A stretch of DNA of 64,000 bases, taken from Torymus aiolomorphi. Taxonomy: Eukaryota > Arthropoda > Insecta > Hymenoptera > Torymidae. The position numbers and the translations under genes were made by a program. Positions 34,712 through 48,557 of the stretch are shown here, piece by piece (positions within the stretch are counted from its first letter, which is position 1; each line of letters begins with the position of its first letter). The notes below the pieces were generated by a model that had not been told where the DNA came from, searched no databases, and saw only the letters and a list, made by a program, of their open reading frames with translations. The stretch covers positions 63,941,583 through 64,005,582 of the forward strand of contig CM070874.1 of the NCBI GenBank assembly GCA_036365515.1, written 5' to 3'.

Positions 34712-37700
34712 CAAATCTGTCAACTATGTAAATTTGTAGTCATAAGAAAAGCTGACTCTTATCATCCCTTCTAAAAATTTTTTAAGAATTAAAGAAACCT
34801 ATACATTAAGCGATATCCATTAATTGATTAATTGACTAATCTAATGGTAAAATTCTGTAATGATTCAAGAAAAATCACTTTTTCTAAGTTTAAAAATATG
34901 ATTCTAGAACTGTATGATTTACGTTCGATTTTACATATCATGTTTTTTTAATATGATTGCATGAACATTGACAGTATTTCTATTAAAATATCAATAAAAT
35001 AAAAATAACATAATAATAAGCTTTGAGAAATAGTTCAACTATCAAATAATGTATCTTTGAACATTAATATTTGTATATAGATTTTTAAATTTTCATGAAA
35101 ATTTAATACCATTTCAAGAGTATAGAGACTTGCCTTCGGAGCGCTTCCGCGCTCCTTGATGTATTTAATGCGATTTGTTTTTATTTACAGTTGGTGACAA
35201 ACCCGTGTTTCAGTGTGAGCTTTGTCCAACGACGTGCGGTAGAAAAACAGATCTCAGGATTCATGTACAAAAATTACACACCTCTGACAAACCCTTAAAA
35301 TGTAAAAGATGTGGTAAAACATTCCCTGATAGGTAAGTTATCATATAAATAATTCATTTTATTTAACAATAGTAGACTATAAATTGTTGAATTTCTTTCA
35401 CAAAAGTAACTTAATTAATGACAAATATTTTTTAAGTTTGTGAATTAAAGTGTTTCAAATGTATTTAAATATTTATCGATTAAATCATTTAGTATTGAAA
35501 CATTTGTAGAAATTAATTCAATTATTGATTTGTTGACATCATTTTAATAACAAAAAAGAATATCTAAAAGCAGTTAAAAGATATTTTATCGTATATTCAA
35601 GTAAATATTCCCATAGAAATCTTAATTTATAAAACAGTGCTTGATTAGAATTCCAAAAAAAAATCAATCAAGCCATAATAAAAGTAGAAATAATTTAATA
35701 ACATTATAGCTTTTATTAAAATAAACGTTCTGAATGATAAGTAAATAAGTTGGTTAAATCTCTTGCTTTTGTCGAATTTATAGGTACAGTTATAAATTAC
35801 ACAGTAAAACGCACGAAGGTGAAAAGTGTTACAAGTGCGATCTTTGTCCCTATGCCTCGATATCAGCACGACATTTAGAAAGCCACATGCTTATTCACAC
35901 GGATCAAAAGCCATATCAGTGTGACCACTGTTACCAGTCATTTAGGCAAAAACAGCTTCTGAAGAGACACTGTAACCTTTATCACAATCCTTCTTATGTT
36001 CCACCACCACCACAGGAGAAGACGCATCAATGTCCAGAATGTGAAAGACCATTTAGGTAAGTATCTAGGGGCAGTTAAAATTGATGTTATTAAAGATAAA
36101 TTTATAACATTAATTTTATTTCAAGAGCTTGTAATAAATAACAATAAGTTTAATGTGTAAATTATATTTTAAGATTTCACAACTTGAAATATGTACCAAT
36201 AATTGGAAACTAAATCATACACTAAAAGAATTTTCAACCCTTAAATACTATTATTCAGAGGAAAATATGATACAACATAAATGAAATTTATAGTTTAAAA
36301 ATTTCAAGATTTTAGATTTTTAAATAAACACTTGATAATTCCCCAAATAATTTTAAAATTAAATTTTCTAATTTATTATCAACAAAAAACATCAACTATT
36401 AACAATAAGGATGATATTCTATGAGAACATATTTTACCAATATACGATCTGCTCTTACATATTTTTAATCATGTAGGTTATTGTGAAAAAAATTGAAACA
36501 TTTTGATTTTATGTTTAATTAATTATTAGTAAAACCAACAATAAAATTATAAAAATATTTTAATTAATCAAAATACTTCTAATGATATTTTAACTCTATA
36601 TTTATATTGTAGGCATAAAGGAAATCTTATTCGACACATGGCTGTTCATGACCCAGAATCTTCACTACAAGAAAAGCAGCAAGCACTGAAAATTGGAAGG
36701 CAAAAAAAGATTCAAATTATTGATGGCCAAAGAGTAGAAGTCATGACAGGTATAATTTTATTTATTTATTTTTCCTTATAGTTAACTTAAATAACATATT
36801 GTACATTTGATATTTTATATTGTAACAAAATGCTATATATATACGCGCGCTCAAAATCATAACAATACAATATAAATGATACTATTACAGAACACTTATG
36901 ATGTGATGTATTTAAAATATGATCATTGACTAATGTGTTATGTGTAAAATAAGCAGGTGATATAGCTTCTAAATTTAAAGGTTACGATGAAGATGACGAA
37001 GAAGAGGAAGAGGAAGAAGATGAAGATGATATGATGGCTGTCGAAGGAAGCGACGGTCAGCAGTACGTTGTCTTAGAAGTTATTCAATTACCAGACAACC
37101 AATCATCTGAACAAGTGAGTTTTTTGTGAAGTAAAAATTAGTTTTGTACTCTGATTCTATTTGTTCCTCAATGTTCTTTGAAGGCATCAAATAATTAAAA
37201 AATTAAAAGATAGCCCCCTTATTTTTATAAATAATTTAAAATTTATCATTAATAATATATATATATATATATATATATTATTTTTTTAATTAATAAGATT
37301 ATTATGTTTTTACCCAATCAATAGATGGCTGTTGTAGCTAGTGAAGATGGTGATATAGTAATGCAAGATCCACTTAGCCAAGAAAGTGGTATTGTCACTG
37401 AAGCTGGAGATGAATTGATTGAACAAGAAGAAGCTGAACACATTGTTGGCACACTGAAACTTGAAGAGGTACCAATCACAAAAACTACACACACCAGTGA
37501 TCCTAAGCTACAGAAAGATATGGAAACATGTTTTGGCTTTGATGAAGTAAGTCTAATATTTTCTTATCATACTGTACTTATACTAAAATTTAAAATTTGC
37601 ATCCGTGTGACTAGCATAAAGCTAACTAGTTTTAAAGCTAGCATTTTTTTTATTTTAAAAGTACAATTAAATCTTTTTGTTGCATCATTAAGAAATATTT

Positions 37701-37816
37701 TATAAATAAAAAACAAAAATAAAAAATAATAATCTAATAGCAACAATTTATCCTTATCATAGGATGAAGAAGAAGAGGAAAGCGGTGATATACCAATACT
37801 GCAAGGTATTTCGTAA
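31767..37816 (+). CDS. CTCF: CTCF, 11-zinc-finger insulator protein
   Basis: CTCF binds DNA through 11 C2H2 fingers and organises chromatin loops and boundaries in the nucleus. I assembled 11 coding exons: 31767-31893, 32089-32300, 32550-33078, 34198-34334, 34410-34560, 35191-35332, 35784-36056, 36613-36749, 36957-37114, 37325-37546, 37763-37816. All join in frame at GT-AG sites and give 714 codons with the stop. The N-terminal about 210 residues are acidic; 11 fingers run from [17 protein letters not shown] to [17 protein letters not shown]; an acidic C-terminal tail holds a long Glu/Asp run. Fingers 3-6 (for example [15 protein letters not shown], then HTGERPYQC) match the vertebrate CTCF core closely. 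The start ATG is the first in its exon, after the 5' untranslated splice. Length is close to human CTCF (727 residues). No damage is seen. Confidence 0.93.
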
Positions 37817-40800
37817 TAGCAACATTTTTGGATAAATGGAACCACTGCGTTATAGTTAATTAATTTTTTCTGAATATGTGATTAGTAATTTTAAGGAGAA
37901 ACGTTGTAGAAATTCAGTTTTTTATGTAAAACCATTCAGATTTTTTATTATAAATACCATCTTTAAGTTCATTTACAAGAATTTGTATTATTTGCACCCA
38001 ATAATATTTTCATGATAGATTTTTATCTATTAATCATTATTACTATTACTGATAAAATTGTATTATTTTTATACAATTATGATTATGCACTTTAAAGTGA
38101 TTCTGTAATAAATCAATAGAATGGTTTACAAATTACCTAAATATTTTTTACATTTACTATATGATAAATATAGGTGCTATACATGCTAATAAAAGTATAA
38201 AAATAGAAATTCATAATTTTTTTATTTTTTTTTTCTTATACATATGATTATTTTTAGCGCTTATTTTTATAACAAAAATTCTTCTCTTCAAGGAAGACAT
38301 TAAGGACTAGGTAAACTTTTAGATATTAATTCTTAAATGATAATTGTAAATAAATTTGTTTCCTATATAGGGTAAAATGTTACTCCCTCTAAAAGAAACA
38401 TTATTTAATGACATATATTGGAGAAGTTTCAACGACGTTTCTCCTTATAAGTTGAATGAAGTGTAAGGTATTGTAAGTATTTACAAATACATAATAGGTA
38501 AACATTTCCTCTAAGCGGTGGGGAACCAGTACAATTACAGCAATGTAAAATAATCGATTTTCTTTCGAGTTCAAGGTGATGCGTTAAAAGATTTATATAA
38601 ATATATAAATATAACACTAATTTTAATGTCACAGACAAAAATATCATTAAAGTAGAAGGCATCGCATAATTTCTGCGATAATTGCGATTGTTGGTTACGA
38701 TTATTCAAAGATATTTAATTTTTAATTCTGAAGCTAAATATCGTCGAATTACCGACGTATTATAAACAATTCAAGGGAGTGTTATAATAGATTAAACTAA
38801 GGCTTAAAAAATATCAAATTTCTTATTTACTATAATTTACACACTTGTAAAGCAAAACGTAGATCATAATATATCCTAAGGAATTAATGTATTGTAGTAT
38901 GTAAAACACGAATGTTATGTACTTTTTAAATAGGTATAAAATACACTCCCTTTTATTGTCTTACATTGATAATGGTTTAGATCGCATTGTAAATAAGCTT
39001 ACCTGATTTATATGTTTATTAGTTTAAATTCAAAAATATAACTTATCGAACGAATGAATCAGTCTTTATCACTGAAATTTTTGTAATCATTCGACCCACA
39101 TAAAATATCTTAAAAGGAACATTCTGTATGAATAGATTCTCGAAGTATTTCCTTCTTCTTTAGTTTAAATTTTGTATACAATTAAGGTTCTCCTGTAAGT
39201 ATATCTGTTTTAAATCATGGAATAAATGTGTGCGCACCTATGGTTCTATTTTCATTTTCATAATAATACTACCAAAACTATAAACTTTATTGACTTTATC
39301 TGAATGATAATTTGTTTTATTTAAATGTATTTATTACAGCAATTTTTTAATTTATTCTTAGAAAAAGGTAAAATAGGGAATTCCTTTATGTTAGAAATAC
39401 TCACAAAATAAAATTTGTTTGAGTAAAATCTATTTTACTTAAAAAACTGAAAGATATAAGCGAACTTACTAATATTGAAGTAGAATTTAATTCAATCCAA
39501 ACTTTGAAAATAAATTGTTTTTAACTAGTAAATATTGATCTTATAAATAATAGAATTTAATAAATTTCTATCGAAAATATAAAAGTTTATTTTAAATATT
39601 AGTAATTGATAATTATGAATAAGAATTTACCATAAAGCTGTTGTTGATCTGCATAAATAAAATATCACAATTTAATGTCATGAAATTTATCTGGTTTTTC
39701 CATAAGTTGTACAAATGCATATCATTAAATAATCAATATACGTCAGTTTTTTAAAATTACTTTGTCAAAAATATGTGACAAAGAAACATTTTTCACCCTA
39801 CAAAAGATGCTGCGAATAAAATGTTATTCTTAGAATTTGTAAAGTGTGTACACGTTTTTTACATATAAAAAATAACACAAAATATTGTACAATTGTAATT
39901 TAGTAAATGAACTTACTGTAGCATGCTATCCTGAAATTGTGCATTTTCTTATGCTATTTCAATGAAAAAAGCAGTGTAACATTTTCTTGATAATAAACGT
40001 TAATCCATCAATAATTATCATTTGTAATTATTCACTTTTATGTAATAAAATCCTATTTATTTTTCATGAATATATTTAACTTTGTATTTAAAAATTGGTA
40101 AAATAAATAGGTACTTATAAGCATATTATAAAACATAAGCTAAATATTATAATCTACATATACCTACACGTCTGTTTTTTAGAGTATTTTTTATCTAAGA
40201 TTTCTTTTTCTTTTCTTTTTATTTTATAGCTATCTGAAGTTCTCTTTGTGAGTCGTATATATTTCTGCATTTTTGTCCTATAGTGAGCACCTTGGGTGCA
40301 ACGGTAGAATATCTAAGTATAATAAATAAAATTTTTTCTATTGAAATATTTTTTTGGAAAAATACAATTTACTAAGTAATCTTTGAATATTAAAGTGCTC
40401 GAAAATTCCTACCGATTTTAAACCACGAACAAAATCTTACATACTTTAATATGGGGATATTAAGGATGTTGAAGATGTTACGTTTTTATGTTATAAAAAC
40501 GTTTTTAAGGACTAATAAAATGGTGTGCATATTCTTACATGTAATCAAAATGAAAGATTTAAGATTATAAGTAATAAACACTTTATGTTCGTATTAGTAT
40601 CTAATTTATTCATTTAATAATACATTATCAAAAGATGTTCACATTGTTTTGTTTTTATGAATAAAAACTCATTTTAAGATAAAAAAATGACAAAATATAA
40701 CACTGAAGTAATGACAATATTATATTTAAGTTAATAGCTAACATAATATATTGCATAACATAATTATATGCATATTTTCCTAATCAAGTAATCATTATTG

Positions 40801-41440
40801 TCATGAAATAAAAATCGTACATATAGTTTAGTCTTGTCTATAATTTAAAAGAAAATCTGAGGATTGATATCTCAAGATGAATGTAAATGATCGACAAAAA
40901 TAGCAATAATCTCATTATTTTCACTCATTCACAATCACCCATTGGTTTGATCACTTTGGCTCCAATTTTCAACATTGTTTTAATTCAATATTATTTTACA
41001 TTACCTTTTTTATTTACATTTCTTTTTCTTCGACAATGAGCTGGCTGTGACGCAATAAACAAACTAAAACTCAATCCGCTAGGATAAAACTCATCCAATA
41101 AAAAATCGATGCCAAAATGACTGCCCACAATTATAAAAGTAGCGAATCTGATCTATCTCTTAATGAATACCAATTGCATCTTAAATTTTCATAAAAAATC
41201 ATAAAATCGTAAAAATACGAAGATTATACGATAATAGCAGAGGCTCGATCTTACATAAATTTCTTTATGAATCTTACATTTAATTAAAGCGTGATGAATC
41301 TAATAATATAAATAGAAAAAAGTAGTTAAAAAATCACTAGTATTGCTTTTACAATTTAATATCTATAATAGCCTCTTCAATGGTACCCGCATACGCGTCA
41401 ACCTAAATCTTATAGAACAACATTAATTCTGTTGGTTCAG
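37817..41440. other. CTCF 3' untranslated region and convergent intergenic DNA
   Basis: AT-rich sequence between two genes that converge. Several AATAAA signals follow the CTCF stop (for example near 38108 and 39222). For the minus-strand ankyrin gene, ATTAAA/AATAAA-type signals are readable on the minus strand near 41279 and 41009. No reading frame here resembles a known protein. Confidence 0.55.
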
Positions 41441-44400
41441 TTAGATCAGTTGATCTTGTTCATTTTCTAGAAACTGTTGGTTCTGCGAGTCGTACCGATT
41501 ACTTCGATTCCACTTAATCAGTTTCTTCTGCCGAATCTCCTTGTCGAACTTGCTCTCGTATGTCTCGACAACCTGCTGCCTCCTCGCCTCGATGATTTTC
41601 TTGAGATCCTGGGCGCTGAGCATCTTGAACAGTACATCCATGACCTCGTACGGCAGTTGTATATTCAGGAGACTGTTGAACGGCTCCTTCGCGCGCTCTA
41701 TCAGCTGAAACCTTCGGCGATTGTAGCGGAATCTCTGCCTGATGAAATAGGCGTACAGCGGATAATCCTGGTCGCACCGTTCGCCGTTGACGAAGTCACA
41801 TAGTTCCTGGTTGTTCACGTGGTTGCTCGCGAAGGTCCAGGACTTGTGCGAGACAATGTCGTAGAGGGTCGTCCTCTCGTCGACGCAGTGCTCACCCATC
41901 TTGGCCAGCTCGGCCTTGCAGCGCGCGATCAGGTTGTGCCGCTCAGGGCATATCATGTACTTGTAGTTGGTGCATGGCGATATCAGCTGCATCTTGTCCA
42001 TGTAATCGTCGATGGCGTGGCGCATGTCGTGGCAGTGGGATTGCAGGACGTACCAGATGGCCGAGCGACCGAAATGGTCCAGGACGGCGATGGAGGCGCC
42101 CTGCTCCAGTAGTAGGCGGGTCATTATCGTATGAGTATGAGAGATGGCGCGGTGTAGGGCCGTCTGGCCGAGATGGTCCCGGTGGTTCAGATCCACGCCT
42201 GCCTCGTGCAGTATGTTCAGGACTTTCTTGTAGTCCACGCCTGAGTCTACGAGTATACACGAAATATCACACGTTATCTTTTGTTGAGAATAGTACGTTT
42301 AAATTATTTGTCTGTAGGTATAATATTTATTGAGGGGACTTGCTGTGAATAGACTTTTTAAAATAAATTAGTTATTCATTATTTTGTCAATAAAAATCTT
42401 TGACAATTAAAATGTAATCAAATTATGCTACGCCCAACTTATGTTTTTACAAGTACCTACATTAAATCTTATGAAGCTCAGCTTTAGCCACTAAATAAAT
42501 AGATTAAAATACAGGTTCTTCAATGTAAATTCAGTGTCCAAGTTAGACTTCTACATACCTATTTGTACAATTTATTCTTATGAGTTTTTGAATGTTGAAT
42601 TTTTAACTCGAATTGAGTAGCATATAAATAAAATTTTTTACTTGAATTTTTTACTTGAATTTTCTAAGTGGATTTTTAATGTATTTGAAACTTTTTCGAA
42701 TCTTGTTCATCTAATCCCGGCTGCAAAGATATGATAAAATCAGATAGAATAGGTGCAAAAACCTAATAACCTATTCGGATTTAGTTAGGTCTTATCATTT
42801 TCAAAAATAATAGCGGAATCTTATACTAAAGTTAATTTGGACGCTGAACAAACTGACTTCTTGAATATATATTGATAAATTATTTATAAAATAATGAATA
42901 TTTTATTTTAAAAATATACTTCTAATAAACCCGTCAACAAAAATATACATTCACCCATTAGTGCCCAGGCAGTAATTGACAGGGCTTGGCTCAAGGTGTC
43001 TATTGAACTAGGGCATCACCATAAAGTATGCATATATACGTGCAAAACATTTTTAATTTGCTGTTGAATTTCGCTTCAACAATAATTGTTAAAATTATTG
43101 AAAATTCAGTTTTTTGAAAATCTTGGGTAAATAATAGTTTGTTTCTCAAAAAAATCGATAGTCCTATTACAAAGTGCTTATAAACAAATAGAAATATAAG
43201 ATACCCATAGTAGGCATGAATGTCGTTACTTAGTACTAGCAGGCTTTATATTTGTTTAGAAGCATTTTTGCAATGCGAATATCGGATTTTTTGAGAAACT
43301 ATCGATTCTTACGTATAATTTTTTCGGTATAAATCGATTGCCGATTTCAGATTTTCTAAAAAATGAATTTTTAATAATTTGTTTAAACAATAATTCTACA
43401 AACACGTTGTAAAACTATTTTTTTTGTATGGCATGTTTATGTATATACTTTATCGGGATGCTCTATTTCCCAGTTTCTGCCTGGACAATAATCGATTAAT
43501 TTCAATCACGGTTTCGTTATAGGTACGTACAAGCGCGCATATTCTTAACTCTATATATTTTGAGTATCAGATTCCAGGCGTCGACTGTATACAAGTTCTA
43601 ATCTACCGCAACCTTTTCCATTCAACAGTGTGTTACCATTTCTCGAAAGAATGGAGCTACCGGCCCCTCTATCTTTTCTCTATACATTTTTTCTTATTTT
43701 TAAATACCCCAATCGGATATCCAAAGCCCATTCTACTATACTCACTTGGCATTACACCAACCAACGCGTGAAGCGCCGTGCCCCCGCTCAAGTCGGCCGC
43801 GTTTACGTTGACCTTCTGCTGAATGACAAACTGCGTGACTTCCGCGTTTTTGCAGGCGAGATGAAGGCACGTTAGATTAAACACACCCCACATCGGCCTA
43901 TCGAGCTCCGCCCCATACGCCACGAGGATCTTTAGCACATCCAAATTCTGTCTGTCGATAGCCACGTGCACGGGCATCACACCCTTCATATTATGTACAT
44001 TAGGATTCGCACCTGTCGACAGCAATATCCGCACGATGTCGTCGGGCTCCTCAAGAGCGCAGGCCAGATGCAACGGTGTGTTACCCCGCGCGTCCTCAAC
44101 GTTCACGTTTGCCCGCGAGATTATCAGCAGCTTCATTACGCTTTTCGCGCTATTCTCCGTCGCGAAATGCAGGGAGGTGTAGTTGGCCCACTTGTCGTTA
44201 GCCGGGCCACGACGCAACGAAGGCTCGCCGGTGAAGTGGGGGTCGGTGAGCACGGGCCAGCCTTGCCAGTTCTCTAGGTTGCGTATCGCCTTGCCGATAG
44301 TGCCCACCCTGTGGTTAACCGTGGCGCCGTTGTGCAGGAACCGCCCCACGGCGTCCCGGTCATCCAGCATGCTCGCGATGTGGCAGTAGGATAAGCCCGT

Positions 44401-44619
44401 ATCCGGGTCCCACACGTTTACGTGACAGTACGAGAGCAGCACGCTCAAAACTTCCCGCTTGCGCAGATTCACGGCTACCGATATCGCGCTTTTACCCTCG
44501 GCGTTGTGGTCCGACACACTGGCGCCGCAGTCCAGGTAGTATCTCACCGCGTACACGTTGTTCTGAAGCACGGCATGGTGCAGGTAGAGCGACAGGCTCT
44601 GATTGGGCGTTGGGTTCAT
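41441..44619 (-). CDS. Ankyrin-repeat protein with PRANC-like C-terminus
   Basis: Two exons, 43746-44619 and 41441-42240, joined across GTGAGT...CAG give 557 codons and a stop. I start at ATG 44619 (context GTCAAGATGA); nearby upstream codons in the frame are non-ATG. Residues 1-375 carry about eight ankyrin repeats, with GNTPLHLACALEEPDDIVRI, GVMPVHVAIDRQNLDVLKIL and GQTALHRAISHT the clearest. From about residue 398 the sequence CKAELAKMGEHCVDERTTLY, then LPYEVMDVLFKMLSAQDL near 490, fits the PRANC domain, whose F-box-like end binds SCF ubiquitin ligase in poxvirus ankyrin proteins. PRANC proteins are also known in parasitoid wasps and Wolbachia. The role here is inferred: an E3 adaptor or NF-kB-pathway modulator. 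GC content and codon use differ from CTCF. The frame is intact. Confidence 0.8.
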
Positions 44620-44644
44620 CTTGACGACACAACCAGCGGGAGTC

Positions 44645-44658
44645 GTTCTTAATTTTAT
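44645..44658 (-). promoter_or_regulatory. TATA-like element before the ankyrin gene
   Basis: AGTATAAAATTAAG on the minus strand lies about 30 bases upstream of the chosen ATG (44619). If it is the core promoter, the 5' untranslated leader would be almost absent; a start further upstream is equally possible. Confidence 0.35.
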
Positions 44659-44664
44659 ACTCAA

Positions 44665-46850
44665 TAATGGATGCGGAGATTGTAGGTATTAACTGCGGGC
44701 CACTCGGTCCGATCCACTAATGGCCGGAAAATGTTCAAGCCCCTTCGCGATGGGAGACTCTCGGTCGGCGTGTAGCTTTTCCCTTATACTTGCGACCACT
44801 CAGAGCTATGCTACATTGCACTTTCCGCTGCACTCGGTTATCCTCGCCGCTTTCTGTCGCCACTCGCCGCAATTTACGACGCGCGCTTTCTTGCCGAATA
44901 GATTCGTGAGGCTCGGCCCGGGGCCTTAATTACACCGATTTTCCATATGTTTTTATACACATCAGTGTACAAATGTAAACACTGGGTGGGGAAATCGTTA
45001 ACATCGCGTTTGAGAAGCAATAGAGGTAGGTTGAAAGACGAGGAATCGGACATTCTCGTGTACGTCAAGTGAGGAGTGACGGAAAGAGGGCGAGCGTACT
45101 TCGCTATATTTTGGCTTCATCTGTCTGTTGGATTTTCCGGCGCCGTTTATGGTTTAGATGTATATACCGTTAAGATTTTAAAGTCAGGCAGCTGACCAAA
45201 GGACACGGCTGCAGACCATAATTAAGAAATATGTCTCAGGTAGAAGAATTCGGTTGATTCGTTAACGCATACGCATATATGTGCTCGCACACACACGCAC
45301 ACACATAGATACACACATACCTACATACAAATATTAGCAAAAAATAACATGAAACAAAATTTACAAATTTATTTGTTAATATAGTGGAAGTAATGTCCAA
45401 AGTTATAATGAAATTTCGATTCACGATAGGTGTATAATTTATAATTTTACGTGTTTTTATGTGCACTGGTATTCGATTTACGTTAGACTTTAGGACCTAT
45501 TGAACCTAGGTTGCATTTTCAAACAAAATTTAATAAATAACTAAATGCCAAATGTTAAATATGTTCGTACTATAGTATATTTTTGTTAAAAATATAAAAG
45601 TGAGTGTATCGACGAAAACCCGATAAAACTTAGATACGGAATGAATGGATTCCAAGAGTCAATAGTTTGAGATGAAGAGTTTCATTATTGCGACCACTTT
45701 TTGAAAGCAGATTTTATACGTATCGTACCGATACAATATTTCTAAGAAGAAGGAAGGCAGCTAGTTTGATTTAAGCCCTAAGAGCGTTACAGTAGCCAGA
45801 GCTGGAGATATTACACATTATTAAAGATTGTTAGACTAGACGCACTGTCTGACTAAAATATTAAATACTATTTTATTCCTAACTATTTTCCTAACTGTTT
45901 TCAGGTTCTTGAATCAGGTAGTACACTAAAATATGTATGTAATTGTAAAATATGAACTTACGTAGAATAAAAAAATCCACAAAGATCTACCATTTTCACG
46001 CTCCAGATTCGTTCAAAATTTTTTTAAAGCATACCTTCCGCGCCTGATTTTTCTTCTTCTTTATAACTTGAGAATGTCGTACTTATCCTTTACCACTGAC
46101 TCTGTTTTGTGGGACGATTCAACAGTGTTACTGGAAAACTAATATAAAAATGCTCTTGTGAGAGTTGTTAGCCATAAAATTGATTTTTTTAAATGCCTAC
46201 AAATATCCCTACTTCAAACGCGAATCATTTCATCAGGAAGCATCGTACATAAACGTTCAAAAATTCGAATAAAAATGAACAGTCGTTTAAAAATTACGTT
46301 ATTTTAAAGTTAGGCGTAAAATACACGTAATATCGATTACTATCAGATGTGTGCAGAATTTTCGTTATTTGTTAGTATATTTCAACTATTATGTCTTCGA
46401 CATTGAACTAATGTATATTACGAAGGAATCAACATTTTTTTATTCCAATAAAAACAATTGAAAAATGATCATTTGTCGCCGCTAATATGTTTTTACCATA
46501 ATTTTGAAGTTTCACACCTCTGAATTTCAATGCCAAAGAAATTTAGCACCACCCATTTTCAAGGTCTTTTAAAGCTCTAAAGCACTCTGTACCTAGCGAG
46601 TGCTTTCAAGTACACTAATGGGCAAATTAAATTTTGAATTTTTTAAAGTGTGTAAATAGAAAAAAAATCAAAATTTTTCATTTCTTTAGTTTTCTTCAAA
46701 CCATGGCTGATTTAGAAAAAAAAATATCATAAAAGAAAGTAAAACATAGTATTCGGAAGAATTTTTCGAGATTTTTTTACTACTTTTTTTTACTTTAAAA
46801 TTGAGGGAGATATAGCGACTTACAAAAGCTGAGATCATATTATGTATGTG
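44665..46850. other. Intergenic sequence, no gene recognised
   Basis: The first 400 bases (to about 45,100) are GC-richer and may be the ankyrin gene promoter. A short CA-rich tract is at about 45285-45320. The rest is AT-rich with no recognisable coding or repeat structure. Confidence 0.5.
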
Positions 46851-47165
46851 GTGGGGCGGGCGAGCGGCTCTTCTCAGAGACGTGCTGCTGCCCAGCACTC
46901 AGGCTTACACCCATTATGCTGTCCCCCTTGGCTATTGTGTTTCTTTATCTTTCGCTGCGCTGAAGCCTGCTGTCTATCCGCTCTATAACCTGGCAGATAG
47001 CCTGTAGGCTCTGCTTCCTCAAGGTTTCGGGCAGAAGCATTCCCCCCACACCTCCCGTCTAGTGTCAACAAAAGCAGGGTACCGGTATAGAGGAGGTAAA
47101 AGGTTAACTCGCTTCGCTCGGGCGACAAACAATACCCGTGCAAAAATAACTCGCTTTACGCACTA
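46851..47165. repeat. GC-rich block, probably a dispersed repeat
   Basis: An isolated GC-rich stretch in AT-rich DNA with CTCGCTTCGCTCGGGCGACA and ACGCACTAGTTGCGTAATGC. The palindromic CTAG centre and the words CGCTCGGGC and TGCGTAAT recur at the window end (63818-63982), suggesting related elements. The open frame on the minus strand (46874-47143) matches nothing I know. Confidence 0.4.
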
Positions 47166-47204
47166 GTTGCGTAATGCACTATTTTATATTAAAAATTCAT
47201 ATAA

Positions 47205-47345
47205 ACGAAAATTACGTGATTTTTTTAAAATTAGGTGATTAAATCACGTGACGAACTGGCCAAAAATGTCACGTGATTAATTACGTGATTTCGTTACATG
47301 ATTTCGGTACGTGATTTAATTACGTAATCAAATCATCATGTGATT
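47205..47345. repeat. Cluster of ACGTGATT / TCACGTGA motifs
   Basis: About eight copies of ACGTGATT or its complement lie within 140 bases, several making the perfect palindrome TCACGTGA. It could be a degenerate subterminal repeat of a transposon or a cluster of E-box-type sites. Confidence 0.6.
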
Positions 47346-47954
47346 ATTTTCAACAGGGTCTGCTCGGAAATTATATTGTTGTGATTATTGTGGATGGTGC
47401 TGCTTAAACTATAGTTGATTAATTGAGTTGAATAATTGAGGGGAAAATGTTTAAATGTAAGAATAACTTTTTATAGAAGAACAATTAACAAGCATTTATG
47501 AAATTATCGCGAAAGCATGACATAAATCAGTCTAATAAGTAAAAATGTTTTGTGTTAACTATAAATAATTGTTAGTATCAAAGTTTAAAAAATTTGATTA
47601 GCTCTGCTCCTAACCTTATTAGGTTAATTACATTGTTCTTGGTCACTTTTGAAAATAAACATATGAAACGTTTTCTTTCCTTTTTGAATTTATATCATAT
47701 CATGAAAATTAAACTATAGTTCTGAAAGAAATATTTATTTTAATTTTATAAATAAAAAGGACAGGTTTTGGTGAGAGGCAAAGCAAACAAAAACACAAGG
47801 TGTATGATTAATGATTGTTTATTATATATTGGTCATTGTGGCACATGACTTAATTTATTGGAAATACGTGTGTCTATAACGTATTATTATCTTATTACAA
47901 AATAAACTTAACTTATTTAATTATCTGCATAATTAATTAGATTCTACCTCAGCC

Positions 47955-48240
47955 GTGATAGCACACGACCTGACGATTATAAAAATTATAAAGCAATCTC
48001 ATAAGCTATTATACCTTACATAGATGCTTTTGGAACTCGTGACGTTAAGTATAAATACATACATCAAAATATTTATATAATTGGAAAATTATTGCTTCAA
48101 AATGTTTGACTCTATCATCATGATATCAGTCATGATAGCACACGACCTGACAAATATAAAAGAATAAGGCAATCTTATGAACTATTATATCATACACATA
48201 GATGCTTTGGCGCTATGGACGTTAAGCATATAAATATGTG
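47955..48240. repeat. Direct tandem duplication, period about 177 bp
   Basis: GATAGCACACGACCTGAC occurs at about 47957 and 48134, each followed by similar text through TAGATGCTTTTGG and GACGTTAAG. The two copies have diverged by small indels. Confidence 0.7.
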
Positions 48241-48246
48241 GGTACA

Positions 48247-48381
<135 letters not shown>

Positions 48382-48557
48382 AATATTCTTTCTAACTCCT
48401 ATATCCATAATTCCGGACGTATAAATATCAATCCGAAATGACTCTATGAACAGCAAAAAAAACGAGCAAGTAACAACGCGCGTCTTAATCAACGATTACA
48501 ATTTAATTATGTGCGACGGATAAATCTTAGTGCAGGGAAATCCCCTAATCCCTTTAA

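Noticed and set aside
41477..42333. Several plus-strand and alternative minus-strand frames across the ankyrin exon
   Set aside because: They are shadows of the GC-rich true exon on the minus strand, which has ankyrin motifs and clean splice sites.
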